Under the pieces are notes generated by a model. That model saw only the letters and a program-made list of their open reading frames with translations, did no database searches and was not told the origin of the DNA. DNA of 64,000 nt from Marsupella aquatica (taxonomy: Eukaryota; Marchantiophyta): NCBI GenBank assembly GCA_973895155.1, contig OZ316892.1:6076001-6140000 (forward strand), written 5' to 3'. Shown here piece after piece: positions 23,601 through 36,181 of this stretch; positions within the stretch are counted from its first letter, which is position 1; each line of letters begins with the position of its first letter. A program made the position numbers and the translations under genes.

Positions 23601-26600
23601 TAGTGGTTGCTAGCAGCTCTGGTGAAGAAGCACCAAGTGAAGCAACAGAGCAGGCAGGTGCAACTGGAGATCCAAAGAATACTAACACTAAAATGAAGAG
23701 GCATGTAAATAAGCTAGCAAACGAGACAATGGATACCCTTGCACAAATGGGCGAAGACCTTGGACTGGAGGGAGAAGCAGGCTCAAAAGTAGCTGCTTTG
23801 CTGAAGAAGTGGAAGAAAGTGGCAAGGGCAACTTCGGCATTTGGAATGCCTCCAAATCATCAGGATGAGGGAGACGACGATGGGGATGAACCCTTTGACT
23901 GGGATGATGGGAATGAGGGAGACGGAGATGATGAGAGTGTAGCTGGGAGGGGTAGGCGCAGAAGAAAACGCAAAGGCAGTGCTAAGAGAGAAGGAGAAGT
24001 AGGTGGAGAACGACAACCAAGCGAATCTCGCAAAAGCTTGTTTGATGTTGCTGCAGACGTTCTTAAGCGTTCGAAGAAATCTACTGGAAAGTATACAGTG
24101 TAAGAATCTCCCTCTACTTCAAGATTTAGTTAGAAATGTGCAGTGATTTATATTTCTGTTGAATGAAGTTTTTTGGATGGCACAAACACGACTGATATGA
24201 CAGACGACAAAGGTAGACACCATCAGATTGTGATGCATCCATTCGTTACAAGAAGCAACTAGGTTGTTCAACGAAAAGGTTGAATCCATAAAAGCTGACA
24301 AAAATTCAAAACACGGATCGAATCCCAAAGAGATCTAGCAATAAACCCTGACTTGCTCCTGCTGGCAGAAAAATCAGAAATAGGAACATCAATTTCCCTG
24401 TCAATCCCTTTTTCCAAATGAGCTGGAATAAGGAAATCTGCTGGGATGAAGGCTGCATTGAATGAATTACAACTGGAGCTGCCTGCCTTCTGTTATTAAG
24501 AAACTCAATCAACTTTGCTGGATCAACTTCCTTGACATGAAATGAGCAAAATCTGATGGACCACACCTGAATCCCTAAACAATCCTAGCCATTATGCCAA
24601 CTGCCTTAACAATGAAATTCATACACTCATGGAGATGCATTGAAAGCCAGCTCACTGATGGAGCAAGTTTCTTGAAACGCTTTTAAAGCAAAGAGCCATT
24701 GCAATCCTGTGATATGCAGGGCCCAACCGGTTGAGTTGGGTAAAACAGTGCCACTTGGGTTCGCAAAGATGATGGACATCAGCAAGCCACCAAAGGTCAT
24801 CAAGTTCTTCAATGATCGTCAGGTGCAGTGTGATTTTAGATTTCTACCCAGGCTCAGATTCTTAGAAAAAATACAGACAAAAGCGTTTTCAATCCGGCTA
24901 TGGCTTTGCAAAACTGTCCGAGTTGACACATGCGCGTGCTGCTAAATCAACTTGAGATGTTTTTTTGCAGTTGACGAAGTTAATCACAGCCGTATATATG
25001 GCCAAAGTTGAAGCGGACGCACTCGATGACGCGGCTGACAGTGACCGTCAGTCTTCATGCGAATTTGTTTATGACTTCATGTTAAATTTATATGGTTTGA
25101 AGCGCCTTGCTGAGTCTGCCGTCTGGGGTCTATTCAAAAAAATTAACATGCTGCGATTCAAGAAGGAGATTGACAAGTGTCACAAGGTATGATCTCATTC
25201 CTGTTCCTAGACTTTCCCAAACTCGGCTTCAGACATAATATAGCCTGCAGGCATTGGATCGAAGCCGTCAGTTCTCATGCAGCAGATCTCTGTCTAAGCA
25301 TAAATGGAGCATTAAATCCAAAGGATGAACGACGTGGATTCAATGGTCACAAGATGTCAAAAGCAGCATCCACCTAGTGCCATGTCAGAGAGGATTATAC
25401 AAGACAAACAGCACATTGTAACGGAATTGTAGTATCAACAGAATCCAAGATAGAGTAGTGTTGTAATCAATGGTTAGAACGCAGATTTGAACATTTACTT
25501 TGTGTCCTGCAGGCAAGAATATTCAACCGCTTCTGTGGGATGGATGAGAACATGTACTACAGTGAGCGGGATCTCTACCTGTACTTGAAACTAATGTCCA
25601 AAGGAATCGCTACAAGTGGCCTGTTCTACCCATCTGAACTGGATGATGGAATTAGCTATGTCAACTGTGTTTGGGTTGAAGCCTTTGCATCAGAGCCCAA
25701 TCTCATATCGTACATGGGATCACAAGCAACTGCACTTGACTTCATTCAGAAATTTGTGGCAACCCACGCGACATACGACAAAGTATCGCTAGAGGTAGGT
25801 GTCCGAAATGAAGGTTTCAATCGACAACTCTGATCAGGAAATGTTTATAATATAAACATTACAGGCACACTCTGCATTTGGGCAACCCCCGGAACAATAT
25901 TTAACATATCGAGCAACACAGATATAAACTTTCCTCCACAAGCTTACCTACCAGATAATGCACGACTTTCCAATTACTGGCAAGTAACGATGTGCATATA
26001 CCCTGACAGGTTAAGAAAATCACAAAGTCGGAAAAAGTAAAAAGGATTGACTTTGATGAGTTGATGGAGGCAATCTTCGAGAAAGGTGCTGCCGATTCAG
26101 TAAGTAGCAATTCTGACATTATATAATTAATAAACTAGGAAACTCTGCCCATAAAATCTTGTTTCTAAAGTTTACAAAAAACGAGGAATAGAGGTCTTAA
26201 TCTATCAATATTTGAAAACGCATATAATTGTGTGTTCCAGAATTATTTACAGTCTTCACACTTCCGAACTAACAGCCGTGCACCTTTAGGCAATCTACTA
26301 TACGTCTCGTTATTTGAAAGTAAAACTATCTGGCTGCTTATACCAAAGGAAGCACATCTCACGAAGACAATCTGACAGTACTCAACTCTAGATTGATGAA
26401 ATTTATGGTTTTTCAATTCAGATGTTCGCTAACAGCCGCCGGCTTAAACATTTTACTTACAATAGTGGACTATGTAGGAAATGGAACAAGGTGGTTCTAA
26501 CGATAATGAAAAAGTGATCTAAGAACAGTTTCTGCATTACAGGGGGTGGTATCTATCCCCAAAAAGGCAAAGAAAGGAATTCCAGTCAAGCAGCCGCTTA

Positions 26601-27700
26601 CTGCAGATCAGGTGAGTACCAGTTACTTTCAGGTCGAGAACCCTTTGCAATCTACAGGAACGTCAAAAACTTCTGATGTGACTCCAATGAACTTCATTGA
26701 AAATAAAACATCTCGACTACTGTAGCAAATACTGTTCTAAGTCCGTAGATAGTGTCCCAATCCAAGTGCTGATTTTATAGATAATGGAAAGTAAAGCCTT
26801 TCCATACTAGGGAGTGAAAATGCAATTCACTAGCTAAGACACCGTCCATTGTTACAGTTGGTACTTGGAAAAAAATCACCAGTGTTTCGTCCATAGTCAT
26901 GGTGGATATTTGGAAATCTCATAACGCTTCTGTCTGCTTTGTGTGCTCCTCATTTTATCAGAGACTGGCGTTGGAAAATCTTTTTATTGCTGGGGATGCA
27001 AACCAAGATGGTGTCTTAACCTTCCCAGAGTTCCGTGAGATAATTAAGAGTGCAAATCCAGCTATATCACATCAAAATTGTTTGAGAATATTTCGTGAAA
27101 CTCTCCTTCTTGAACCTGAGGGAGGAGACAAAATCACTCCGGCAGCGTTTGCTACAGTGGCTCACAAACACGATATTTCTGCACCACCAACAGTTATATT
27201 CGATCTTCTCACAAAAACTTGGCTTCAGGTATGTTTGGAATAGCGCTCCACCGTCATTAGGCGTTTCTTTAAGAAGACACGGTGCTGTCATGGTCTATCT
27301 CCAAGAGGTAGTCACGGCCTCTGTCATATTTCAGAAAATTAAGTCTTTCTGCACCTATTATTGACTTACACTTTTCTTACAGATCCAATCCGATGTCAAT
27401 GAGAACAAGATAAAAGATGAGGCAGCAAAGAAAGAGTCAGATGAGCTGAGGATGAGAGTGGCGACTCTGGTAGATGCTGGGGTTGATACCAACGGGGCAG
27501 TACAGGCTTTCAGAGACTATGTTCTCAAATTTTGTGGTGAAGACCAGGAACAGCAAGAAGACGAAGAGGAAGACGAGCAAGAGCAGGAGCAGGAGCAGGA
27601 GGAAGACACGATACCAGAAGGAGACGAAGTAGAAGAAGGAGAAGAAGGAGAAGAAGAAGAACCACCAGCGGAAGAAGGCACCTCGGAACCGCCTGTTTGA
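17642..27700 (+). CDS. Large EF-hand protein, probably cilium/flagellum-associated (13 exons)
   Basis: I do not know a named family. Proposed exons: 17642-18373, 18670-19095, 19300-19911, 20372-20455, 20785-20982, 22748-24099, 24720-24822, 24971-25186, 25513-25794, 26010-26099, 26543-26611, 26962-27228, 27383-27700; about 1,582 residues. Eleven of twelve introns are phase 0; the exon 6/7 join (ACAGT to GGCCCAACC) is phase 2 and removes an apparent stop. Order: a Ser/Pro-rich disordered N-terminus; basic and charged middle segments; a coiled-coil start to exon 6 (about residue 685) with DKSVQTDE and a nuclear-signal-like RGRRRRKRKG; a helical domain in exons 8-9 with VYMAKVEADALDD, FVYDFMLNLYGLK and ARIFNRFCGMDE; an EF-hand loop DANQDGVLTFPE near residue 1400; and an acidic Glu-rich tail. 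The helical-plus-EF-hand arrangement resembles proteins of flagellated protists, hence the ciliary suggestion, which is inference. Confidence 0.8.
21342..21450 (+). repeat. Nested inverted repeats (hairpin) in intron 5 of the EF-hand gene
   Basis: Outer arms GTGTGTACACTTCAA (21342-21356) and TTGAAGTGTACACAC (21436-21450) are perfect inverses. Inner arms ACACTTCAACATTTC (21384-21398) and GAAATGTTGAAGTGT (21410-21424) are also perfect inverses with an 11-nt loop. The phrase ACATGTACTGGAAATGT occurs twice between them. It could be a small transposon relic or a folding intronic RNA. Confidence 0.8.
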
Positions 27701-29636
27701 AGAGGATGGTCAAAACCCTTGGAGTCAGGAACCGATGAAGCTGGTCCTGGCCCTTCTTCGGGTAGGGAAGAAGGTGATCAGATGCTTAGGCGCTAGAGGG
27801 TAAGTGAAAGGAAAGTTGAAACAAACAAATGTTTAATATCGAATACTTGCATTCTCAAGATTTTGAACACGGGAAGAGTTTGGTTAAAGGAAGTACTGGG
27901 AGGTCCTGTATTAGTGTAGCGTTTATACTTTAGCACCAAGATAACATAGAAACGGTAGTAGCGTAAGTAGAGCTTGCTCGAACTCTGACGGTCATTTAGA
28001 AGACAGAATGACAAACCTAATTATAAACAATGCCAAAAGAACTTAGAGGGATTTTGAAAAGGGATTTGTTCCTCAATGGACCAATGTACTGATTTCTTGT
28101 GTTCAAGAAAAGCAGAAATAGACTGTACTTTGTTCTGCAGTGCTCTACCACGGTCTGTAAGCAACTGCACTCCTAACCTATATCCTACAGGAGGAAACCA
28201 CTTAAGAAATTGATCTACAGGATTAGATGAACTCGCCAGCTGGGTGCGAAACATGCACGTTACATAACATGAACGCTTCAAAGAAGCTGCAAAAACGAGA
28301 ATTTAATTGTGCTTAAGCTTGTAACAGACCGATTTGGTTTCAAGACAATTTGGTCGTTCAGGACTGATTAGAGCTTCTTGTGAAAAAGTTAGGATTATAA
28401 ATACAAATATTTCTGTTCCTCATTACAGCAAGGGGAAACAATGTTGAGCGGGACTGCGTACATTTGAGTAGGGGATATAGGAAGTAATGCAGTTTGTAAT
28501 TTCGAGTGGTGCTGTCTCTTAAGCACTATTACAACAAAGAGTCAGTTAACAGGACTTGGAAATCGCGATATTGAAGACTGTCCCGGCCCATGGGCTCGCC
28601 TTAAATTTCGTCGCTAGTCTTGGTATTACAGTAATTTTAGAATATCATGTAGTTTCGTGAGCTGACTTTGACTGATTGATATGCAACATTCAGGTGGCCA
28701 ATGTCTCATCCCGTGTTTGGGATATTGTTAATTTTCGTATTTGATGGAATCCGGTTTGCTTTGAAACCTGAAATTCTGTCTCTACGACCCTTCTCGCATC
28801 TGTTGTAACTCACCACAGGTCCTTGAAATTTTATTTAAGAAATTGGTGTTTTATAGCAGCGTGCATGTAATCACCATTGCAGACTAACCTACCAAGTGAC
28901 CAGATTGCGCAATGGTCCGCGTTTCCTTGACAATGTGTTATCTAGTAATTGCGCCACCAACAGGCTGAGAAGTCAGTCTAACTTGTGATGGAAAAACGCA
29001 CACGAGACTCAAAAATCGTTACTGCACGATGTTTGAAAGTTTGTTTAGTGTATTCAGAATGTTGATTACAACAAAGGGGGAACAACATAGACACTGCTCC
29101 GCCTTCTTGGTGAGATTCGAATGTCTAACCCATAACCATAGACGACTCTTCGCGACTCGGCATTTGCACATACTAGCAAGAATTCTGACATATGTTGCTT
29201 CCCACAAGGAGATGCAAAGAAGGCGAGGCAGAGCACTTCATGCTATGAATTGCACAAGCTCCTATCGTCCTCGCTCTGTTCTTTGCAGTCCCAGCTCTAA
29301 TCGTCGATGCTCTGCTATCTGGAGAATTTATGCCAAAATCTTTTTAAGTTTACTTTAGTGTGGTAGAAGTTAAGATGTGTATGTTAGTCGTACATATGAA
29401 CTTCTCGTTTGCACAAAAACCCGTAGAGCAATCCGATGCTAGAATTCTGTGGTTGCAGCACTCACTACCTCGTATGCCCTTCATCCACTAATTGAAAGCC
29501 CATCTGTGATCTAGTTTAGTATAGGATTTCGTGACCCCGGTTAGCTTGGAGCTCGTCGCAACTCAACACAATGTTAGTGTAGAGTCATCTTTGGGTCTCC
29601 GCAGACGCTTTCTATAGAGTCTGGCCAGTCTTACAA
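27701..29636. other. Intergenic stretch between the EF-hand and ankyrin genes
   Basis: No frame here carries recognisable motifs. It must contain the 3' end of the EF-hand gene and the promoter of the ankyrin gene, but no clear TATA box or terminator could be assigned. Confidence 0.5.
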
Positions 29637-32600
29637 ATGACGCTTGATCATAATCTTAGAATGACCTGGCGCAAGGCTCTGGAAGCAGAGAATTGTGTCC
29701 TGGTTAGGGAGCTATTGAAAGAGGATGAGAGACTTTTGAAGGAAGGATGGGAGGAGGACGTAGAGGCATCGGCAAAGCAGAAACCTCGACGCGTTTGGAA
29801 GGGGCGCACAGCATTGCACGTTGCAGCCAGAAGAGGTGATGTTGGATTAGCGGAACAGATTCGGAATGTCTTGTATCTGAGAAGCCCAGGTGTTACCATG
29901 GGCAGCAGCAAGGAGCAGAGGTGGATGGATTCGATCGACTTTCATCTTTTGGAAGCAATAGACACCGACTATGAGCTAGATGCACTAGCAATGGCAGTTG
30001 TGAATGGCAACAAGGAGATTGTCAACTTACTGAAAAGAGCCAGCCTCGATTGTGCATGGAATCCTTATGGCATAAGCCATGAGGATGATCAATTACTTTC
30101 TTATGAGGAAAGGAGAAAACAAAAGGCTGCACCATCGTACCGGACCAGCCTGGAATGCCCAACTAACGCAAAGGACTTTTCCTCACCTTATGGAAACTTA
30201 TGGAATCTGTATGGTATAAGCTCTGAGGCCGAGGATGCGGAATGCAAACCTGCACTATGGATTAATGGGGTACTAACGAACAACGAGGCGCTATCTGATA
30301 GCGATGCGTTATTCAAGATAACAGAGAAAGTATTGTTTGAACTCAAGGACTGTGATCTAGACAAAGTAAAGCTGATGTATCGAAATGACTGCGATTTCAA
30401 CTTCCTTGAGATAGAGCTATTTTTCTTTCACTTCACTTTCTCAACATGGATACGTGACGGAATGTTGGATGATCTAGTTCGACCAATTCGAGAGAAAATA
30501 GTCTCACTCGCAAGAAAAAACAACCGTCTAAAATATCTGTTAGTAGAATTGTGGGACGGCCAGGGGAGAACGCCGTTGCATGTTGCAGTGGATTCTAGAA
30601 AGGTCTCCGAATTTCTCAACCTAATGCACATGGAAACTGGAAGTGGGAACCTCTTTGATGAGGTCGTTAAACATTTGGAATCTGAAGATTGGGACCTCTT
30701 TGACGAGCTCGCAAAACCTGTCCTGAACGCAATCGACAGCGTCGGAAGGACACCACTATTTCGAGCCGCCGCAAAGAGTGAAGAATTTGCCGTGGTGAGG
30801 CTCCTGGAAGATGGCAGAGTGAATCTCACCGCAGGAATAAAGTTTAGAGCTGACGAATGGGGCGCAGGCCTGAATATAGACAAATTGTCATGGAGGAATG
30901 GTTTCATGAACAACTGCTTGGATGTTCCAAAAGAGACGCTTCAGGAATTTCTACATCCTGATATTGGACCTTCGCAGGTGATATCCTGTAGTCCACTCCA
31001 CGTCGCCATAATTCACAAGCATGAAAGCATAGTCGAGAACATTGTAAACAAACTTCGTCACACGCGCGATGGAAATGGCACAGATTGGTGCAACCGTCGA
31101 TGTTCTTGGCCGGAAGTAACCGCTTGGAGCAGAGCCTATAAGTATCGTGTGACTACGATGCAACTGGCAGTGTTAGTGGGGAGCAGACCCATACTGCAAA
31201 AAATCCTGAAGGTGATCATCCACTCGCACTGCTTGATTTGTCCGCAGACCCATCCTGTGTGGCAGTTCTCTCATGAATGGCAACCAACGTAGATCCCCTT
31301 TTTCGGGAACCTTACCAGAACATGCTTGAATAGTCCACAGACCCATCCTGCAAAAAATCCTGACAGGTGATCATCCACTTGCTTTGCTTGAATCGTCATT
31401 GGCTTTTGTGCATTTACAGAGCTAGATTGATACATTAGTTCTCAATGAATGGCAATCAACGTAGATCCCCTTTTTCGGGAACTTTACCAGAACATGTATA
31501 ATTTGGAGACTTGTACCAGTGATAGGCAGTCAACCATGTGCAGCTCTCATCTCATCTTGTACGATGCGAAATGATCATCAAATAGCACAAGATAGGAAAG
31601 ATCTAAATGTCCAGATTGTGGTTGGGAGATTTAAATGTCCAGATTGTGGTTGGGTCAGGTTAAACCTCAACTTTCAACGAAAACAGTAATTCCCCAAACC
31701 ACCCCCCTGCGCAGTATACGTAACAGCAAAGCAGTACAGCGTAGGTCACGCCAGTTAGATCGACATGCATGAATAAATCTTGTTGATCGACCCTACGGAC
31801 ATAAATGAAGTGAAGAGTGACTAATTTCTTGTGATACGAATCCTCTTGAGAAACGATATGCAACAGACTACTTCTGATTTCCAGGTGGAAGGTTGTGCTA
31901 TGTACTTGATTCCTAGATTCTGAAACAGAAATCGGTGTGTTGAACTCTCTATCTACCAGGCGGAGGAAGAGAGACCGGGACTGTTTACTGATCGGTTGTC
32001 CGAGCATTATTTGCAGAGTTTCTTTGTTGCCGCAGCTGTGGGAAAGCCTGGTACCATCAAAGCATTCCTAAATAGCGAGGAAGGAAGGTTTAATCCCAGG
32101 AAAAGAGATATGTTTGGGAATACAGCTTTGCACCATGCACTGAAGGGACAGGATGTCAAATTTCACCCTCATTTGGTAGACTTCGTTGGTTGCGACCACG
32201 TTTTTCATTGGCGATGGAAGCATGACGATCAGATCCATTCTTGGGTAGCCAATCCACACGAAAGAGAACAATTGCGAAGAGATGCGGAGAAAGAGTCCCG
32301 TGAAGAACACAAAGAGAAACAAGGTCATCGAAAGGCATCCATACTTTTGTTATTGCAAGCTGGAGTTGACATCTTGATAAACAATGACTCCGGTGAGACA
32401 GCAAGTCCAGGATCTGATGCATCGGAAAAGTTTGTGATGTGGTGGTACGAGATAGAGGTACAGGAGACACAACAAATGCAAAAGAGTCTTAATGATGCAG
32501 CAAATGCAATTTCAGTGACTGCTGCTCTAGTGGCCACTGCCTCGTATGTGGGGCCAATGCAACCCCCACTTGGCTACGCTGGAGAATCTTCAGGCATGCA

Positions 32601-33069
32601 AGTCAGAGTTCTACCTGTGAGAATCTTCATTGTGTGTGACACTCTCTCATTTTATTTGGCCTTGGCTGCAATCATGTTGGCTCTCCTCCCATCGCTTCCT
32701 AAGCCACAACAACCCGCTTTTAAATTGTTGGTACGAACCAGGCGTATCGTCGCTGGCGCTGTCGCCTTCCTCTTTCCGTCCATCATTTGCGTGCTAGTAG
32801 CTTTTGGTGCAGGGTCCATTGCAGTGATCCGGGAGCATGGATTTTCCCATCATGGCCTCACTATATTGACCACTGTCCTGGGTGGAATTCTTTGCCTCCG
32901 TGTGATAATGTCATTCACAGCTGGATTGGTGGGCGTTGTAACTACTTTGATATCTGATAACAGGCAAAATGCCAGCACATTCTGCAGAGAATTATTCCTC
33001 TTGGACATTGTGCTTGACATCTGCAAGTGCTTCAAGACCATGAAGGACAATTTATTATTGAGATGGTGA
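29637..33069 (+). CDS. Ankyrin-repeat membrane protein with PGG domain (2 exons)
   Basis: Exon 1 is 29637-31211 and exon 2 is 31960-33069; both are in phase 0 and give about 894 residues. Ankyrin-type helices are seen as RTALHVAARRGDVGLAEQI (about residue 58), GRTPLHVAVDSRKVSEFLNL, GRTPLFRAAAKSEEFAVVRL, SPLHVAIIHKHESIVENIV, TTMQLAVLVGSRPILQKIL and, in exon 2, GNTALHHALKGQDV. The repeats are irregular and separated by long insertions. A PGG domain begins near residue 701 with SLNDAANAISVTAALVATA and GPMQPPLGY, followed by three or four membrane segments to the C-terminus. Plant relatives are membrane proteins implicated in stress and defence; the substrate or partner of this one cannot be told. 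The start was chosen as the first ATG of the long frame. Confidence 0.88.
31185..31510 (+). repeat. Tandem duplication spanning the exon-1 donor of the ankyrin gene
   Basis: The 3' end of exon 1 and the start of the intron (from CAGACCCATACTGCAAAAAA at 31185) are repeated about 153 bp downstream (31338), including TGATCATCCACT and, further on, GTAGATCCCCTTTTTCGGGAA. The second copy carries its own GACAG/GTGATC donor-like site at about 31365. Confidence 0.85.
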
Positions 33070-34240
33070 GTGCTATTGGCATGAGTTCTATTTGTGACTC
33101 ATTTCTTGTTGGACGGACAATCTAGCTCGTAAATCGTTGCAGGACGAGCTAGTCTCTGTGACATGATCTCTCCAATCAATATATCTGTATCTTAAATAGC
33201 ACAGCGATCTAGAATGTAACCATCTCGGGATACATTTTGGAATTGTATATAATCCATGATGCCTCTGCACGACCTCGTGATTGATTTTTGACCTTCTTCG
33301 AGGTCGGCTACGCCCACAGGTACCGCAGTGGGAATGAATGTTACTATAAAAGCTCAAGGTGGTCTCACAGGTTTTTCGATCCCCACCTCTATTCGATGTT
33401 CCCACTCTTCAGGGCGCTGATTGGAAGGAATGTCGTGTGGATCACCGGATCTCCCTTAATCATGGGAACGATATGGGAACGATAGGGCCTGTGAGGAGCA
33501 ATATCCGTATATTTTGTATAGCAGGGACCGATCAAGAATGTGACCATGTCGCACTCCATGCAGAGAAATTGCAGTCGAACCAAATTGACTTGTTGCATTC
33601 TTATAGGTCAGCTACAGCTGTATAACGCAATCGAAATGAGTGTACAAGCTCAACCAGTTGGCATAGATTTTTTATATATTCCACCTCTCTGGCTTGGTTT
33701 CCTCACCCTTGAGGGGCCTGATTGAAAGAAATGTCCTATGGATCACCGGATCTTTCGCATGGGTCGAATGCACCCAATGAATTAATGGACATGTGTGGGT
33801 CACTTTAGAACACTGCACAAGTTGTTCCGCTTTTCACAAGTCTGAAATGGAGTGGCAACACAGGCATACTGCATTCATCTAACTGATCCTTAAGAAAAGG
33901 AAATAGCACAAGCATCGCAACGTCAATATTATTTCCATCTAGGAACATCATATGTGAATGTAGAGGCACAGAAAACAGAGCACAATTTCTAGATGAGGCA
34001 CACAACGTATTCTTTATGCGTTCTGTGACTTCATATCGGAAAGAAATGATCTCACACAGTTTGCGTCAATGGCACTGTCTCATCCACTATGTCAGGGGTC
34101 TGACTTGAATTTGTCTCTGTTGAATGCCAACCATGAGAAGATAAGACCTTCCTACGTTGGAACTTCCAAACTACTAGTTTAACCAGCTCTATCCAGCAGG
34201 CCCCCACTATGCATACAAGTATTATGAGGAGCCAATGTTT
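33070..34240 (+). repeat. Ankyrin 3' flank with a diverged 301-bp tandem duplication
   Basis: Two blocks, about 33170-33470 and 33495-33770, match from GATCNAGAATGTNACCAT through AAGCTCAA to GGATCACCGGATCT (33439 and 33740). Differences of very roughly a quarter suggest an older event than the other duplications in this window. No gene is supported. Confidence 0.7.
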
Positions 34241-34243
34241 TCC

Positions 34244-35765
34244 TCATAATGACACTAGTCCTAGATTCCTTTGAACAAACTGGGACATGCCAATGACAGT
34301 TGACAAAACAGCGGTTACTAATAACCATGCTAGCATTCCGAAGTTCGAGAAGAGGCCCTTTCGTATCACCGGTTGTCGGAAAGTTCTCAAGTTAAAGGCC
34401 ATCAAAACTTGCATAAAAAGCCAGGTAAGAAAAGCGCTGGTCTGCGCAGTTTGCGGATCAGGGTGGACTGCAAACATGAAACTTGCAAGGACAGTTGTTG
34501 CCCTGAAACCAATATTCCTGTCATCAGTTCAGAATCGAAGAATCTCTGCGAAGGGTGCCGAGGCTTTCTCTTCATGATATTATTGTCACTAGGTTCCATG
34601 AGGAACGAAGAGCTTGCTCCCAAGTCCATAAAAAGTTCTAACAAAATGATCTGAATTGCAGAAAGAGGACCCCTGCAAGAGCTCAGACAATTGAAATGTG
34701 AGGAGGTTTGTTTTGGAAACAGGATCGATCCACAATGTGGTATAATTACTCTTAAGGCATACCGTCTGGAAGTGTGATAGCTTTGAGCTGCTCTTCGAAG
34801 TAACTATCAGTCTGTCAATTATTGAATCCTACCAGAGAGAAGCACAGCAATTTACAGAGATTGGAACCCATCCCATCTGATGAGCTGAACTGAAGGAATG
34901 GTTTGAATTACTCACCTGTCCCACAGGGTTCCAGAGACGAAAAGAAGAATGAGACCAGTCCTTGTACCCAAGTAGAAGGCAAGAGCCTTGCGTAGGTTAT
35001 CCAACAGTCTCCGGCCTTCAGCCAGTGAAACCGGAATCATGCTGAAGTTGTCATCCATTAGTACAATCGCTGCAGCTTCACGTGCCACGTCTGTACCTTT
35101 CCCCATAGCAACACCAACATCTGCTTGTGCCAAAATCGGGGAATCATTGACACCTGCAGTGCATCACAAGCCCATGCTCTCTATACATCAGCCAGCTCTG
35201 CAGCTACTCTTTCTGATATCTTCGTTTTGTACACCCTTTCCAAGTAATGTTTGATGTTGGGATTTGAAGTCAAAAGTCCATGACCGGAAGGGCCTCCAAG
35301 GAAGCATACGCTGGAGCCAAGTGCAAATAAAACAGCTCGATCGAACGTGTCGGCATCGACTTTGTGAGGCGAAGCATCGGCTTCATCGTCTGAATCTCTT
35401 ACTTCTGACTCTTGCTCGACATTCAGTTTCACATCGTCGTCATCATCACTAAGTCCTTCGTGGATTGGGTGTTGACCTGGAGACGAAATGCCTTCAACGC
35501 CTTCAAGATCATCTCCAATATCTGTCATGAAAAGCCAGGCCCCAAATACCTTCTCCAACCCAACAGAGTCCAAAGTTCTACGAAATGATAACGGCCTGCT
35601 TCGAATTTCGTATTTCTCCGTACCGAGATGAGCCGAATGCCAAAACAACCAATTTTCAGTGAGAGTACCCGTCTTATCAGTCAAGATAGTATCAATAAAA
35701 AACCCAAGTTTTCTGCTGCTCTGAGCTTCTTCAGATACATAAATCGTTTAGACAAAGATCGGTGG
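34244..35765 (-). pseudogene. P-type ATPase pseudogene, bacterial-like, truncated
   Basis: Three conserved parts of a P-type cation pump survive on the minus strand. At about 35700 LKKLRAAENLG is followed, after a run of six T that shifts the frame, by IDTILTDKTGTLTEN, the phosphorylated-Asp motif. At 35153-34916 come [19 protein letters not shown] and [20 protein letters not shown], the hinge and the start of TM5. At about 34673-34244 come IQIILLELFMDLGASSSF, LMEPSDNNIMKRKPR and QTSAFLTWLFMQVLMAFN, the C-terminal membrane domain, again with a frame change between about 34580 and 34500. The N-terminal membrane part, the actuator domain and most of the nucleotide-binding domain are missing. 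The LELFMDLGAS form after PIQ resembles bacterial pumps more than the usual plant Ca or H pumps. It is dead or, less likely, badly rearranged. Confidence 0.78.
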
Positions 35766-35996
35766 ATTGGGAACAAAAAACTTCGAATCCTTATCATTGA
35801 ATCATATAATAAATTTCTACAAAAGTGAACAGCAAACAATTTGCGCGACGCCCTGACTGCAGGAGGAAAGTTTCCTTGCTCGTCAACACAGCCACGGGAC
35901 TGATTATATTTGGGGCTTTGAAAATTGCAATAGCCCCGCGACGAGAACTGATTGACCACGACGAAACCATACATGGCTCAACATTTACAACGAGTC

Positions 35997-36150
35997 TCAT
36001 AATTGTAAAGGCCTTGCGGTGAACGCTGGTGAACTTGATTGTTCACAAAGAAGTTCAATTGCCACGACCTCTTCCGACAGTGGAGAATACTTCAGCCCGC
36101 GCTCAAATATGCCTGTTACGAAACACATTCGTTAATACCGTATTCAAATC

Positions 36151-36181
<31 letters not shown>

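Noticed and set aside
22748-24103. Reading exon 6 of the EF-hand gene as a complete 451-residue protein
   Set aside because: The frame begins with an acceptor-like CAG and its stop lies in a GTAAGA donor; splicing into 24720 restores a long continuous protein.
35684-35765. Alternative frame SEEAQSSRKLGFF leading straight into DKTGTLT without a frame change
   Set aside because: The other frame gives LKKLRAAENLG, which matches the conserved lead-in of P-type pumps, so a shift in the T run is more likely; a small exon boundary there cannot be fully excluded.
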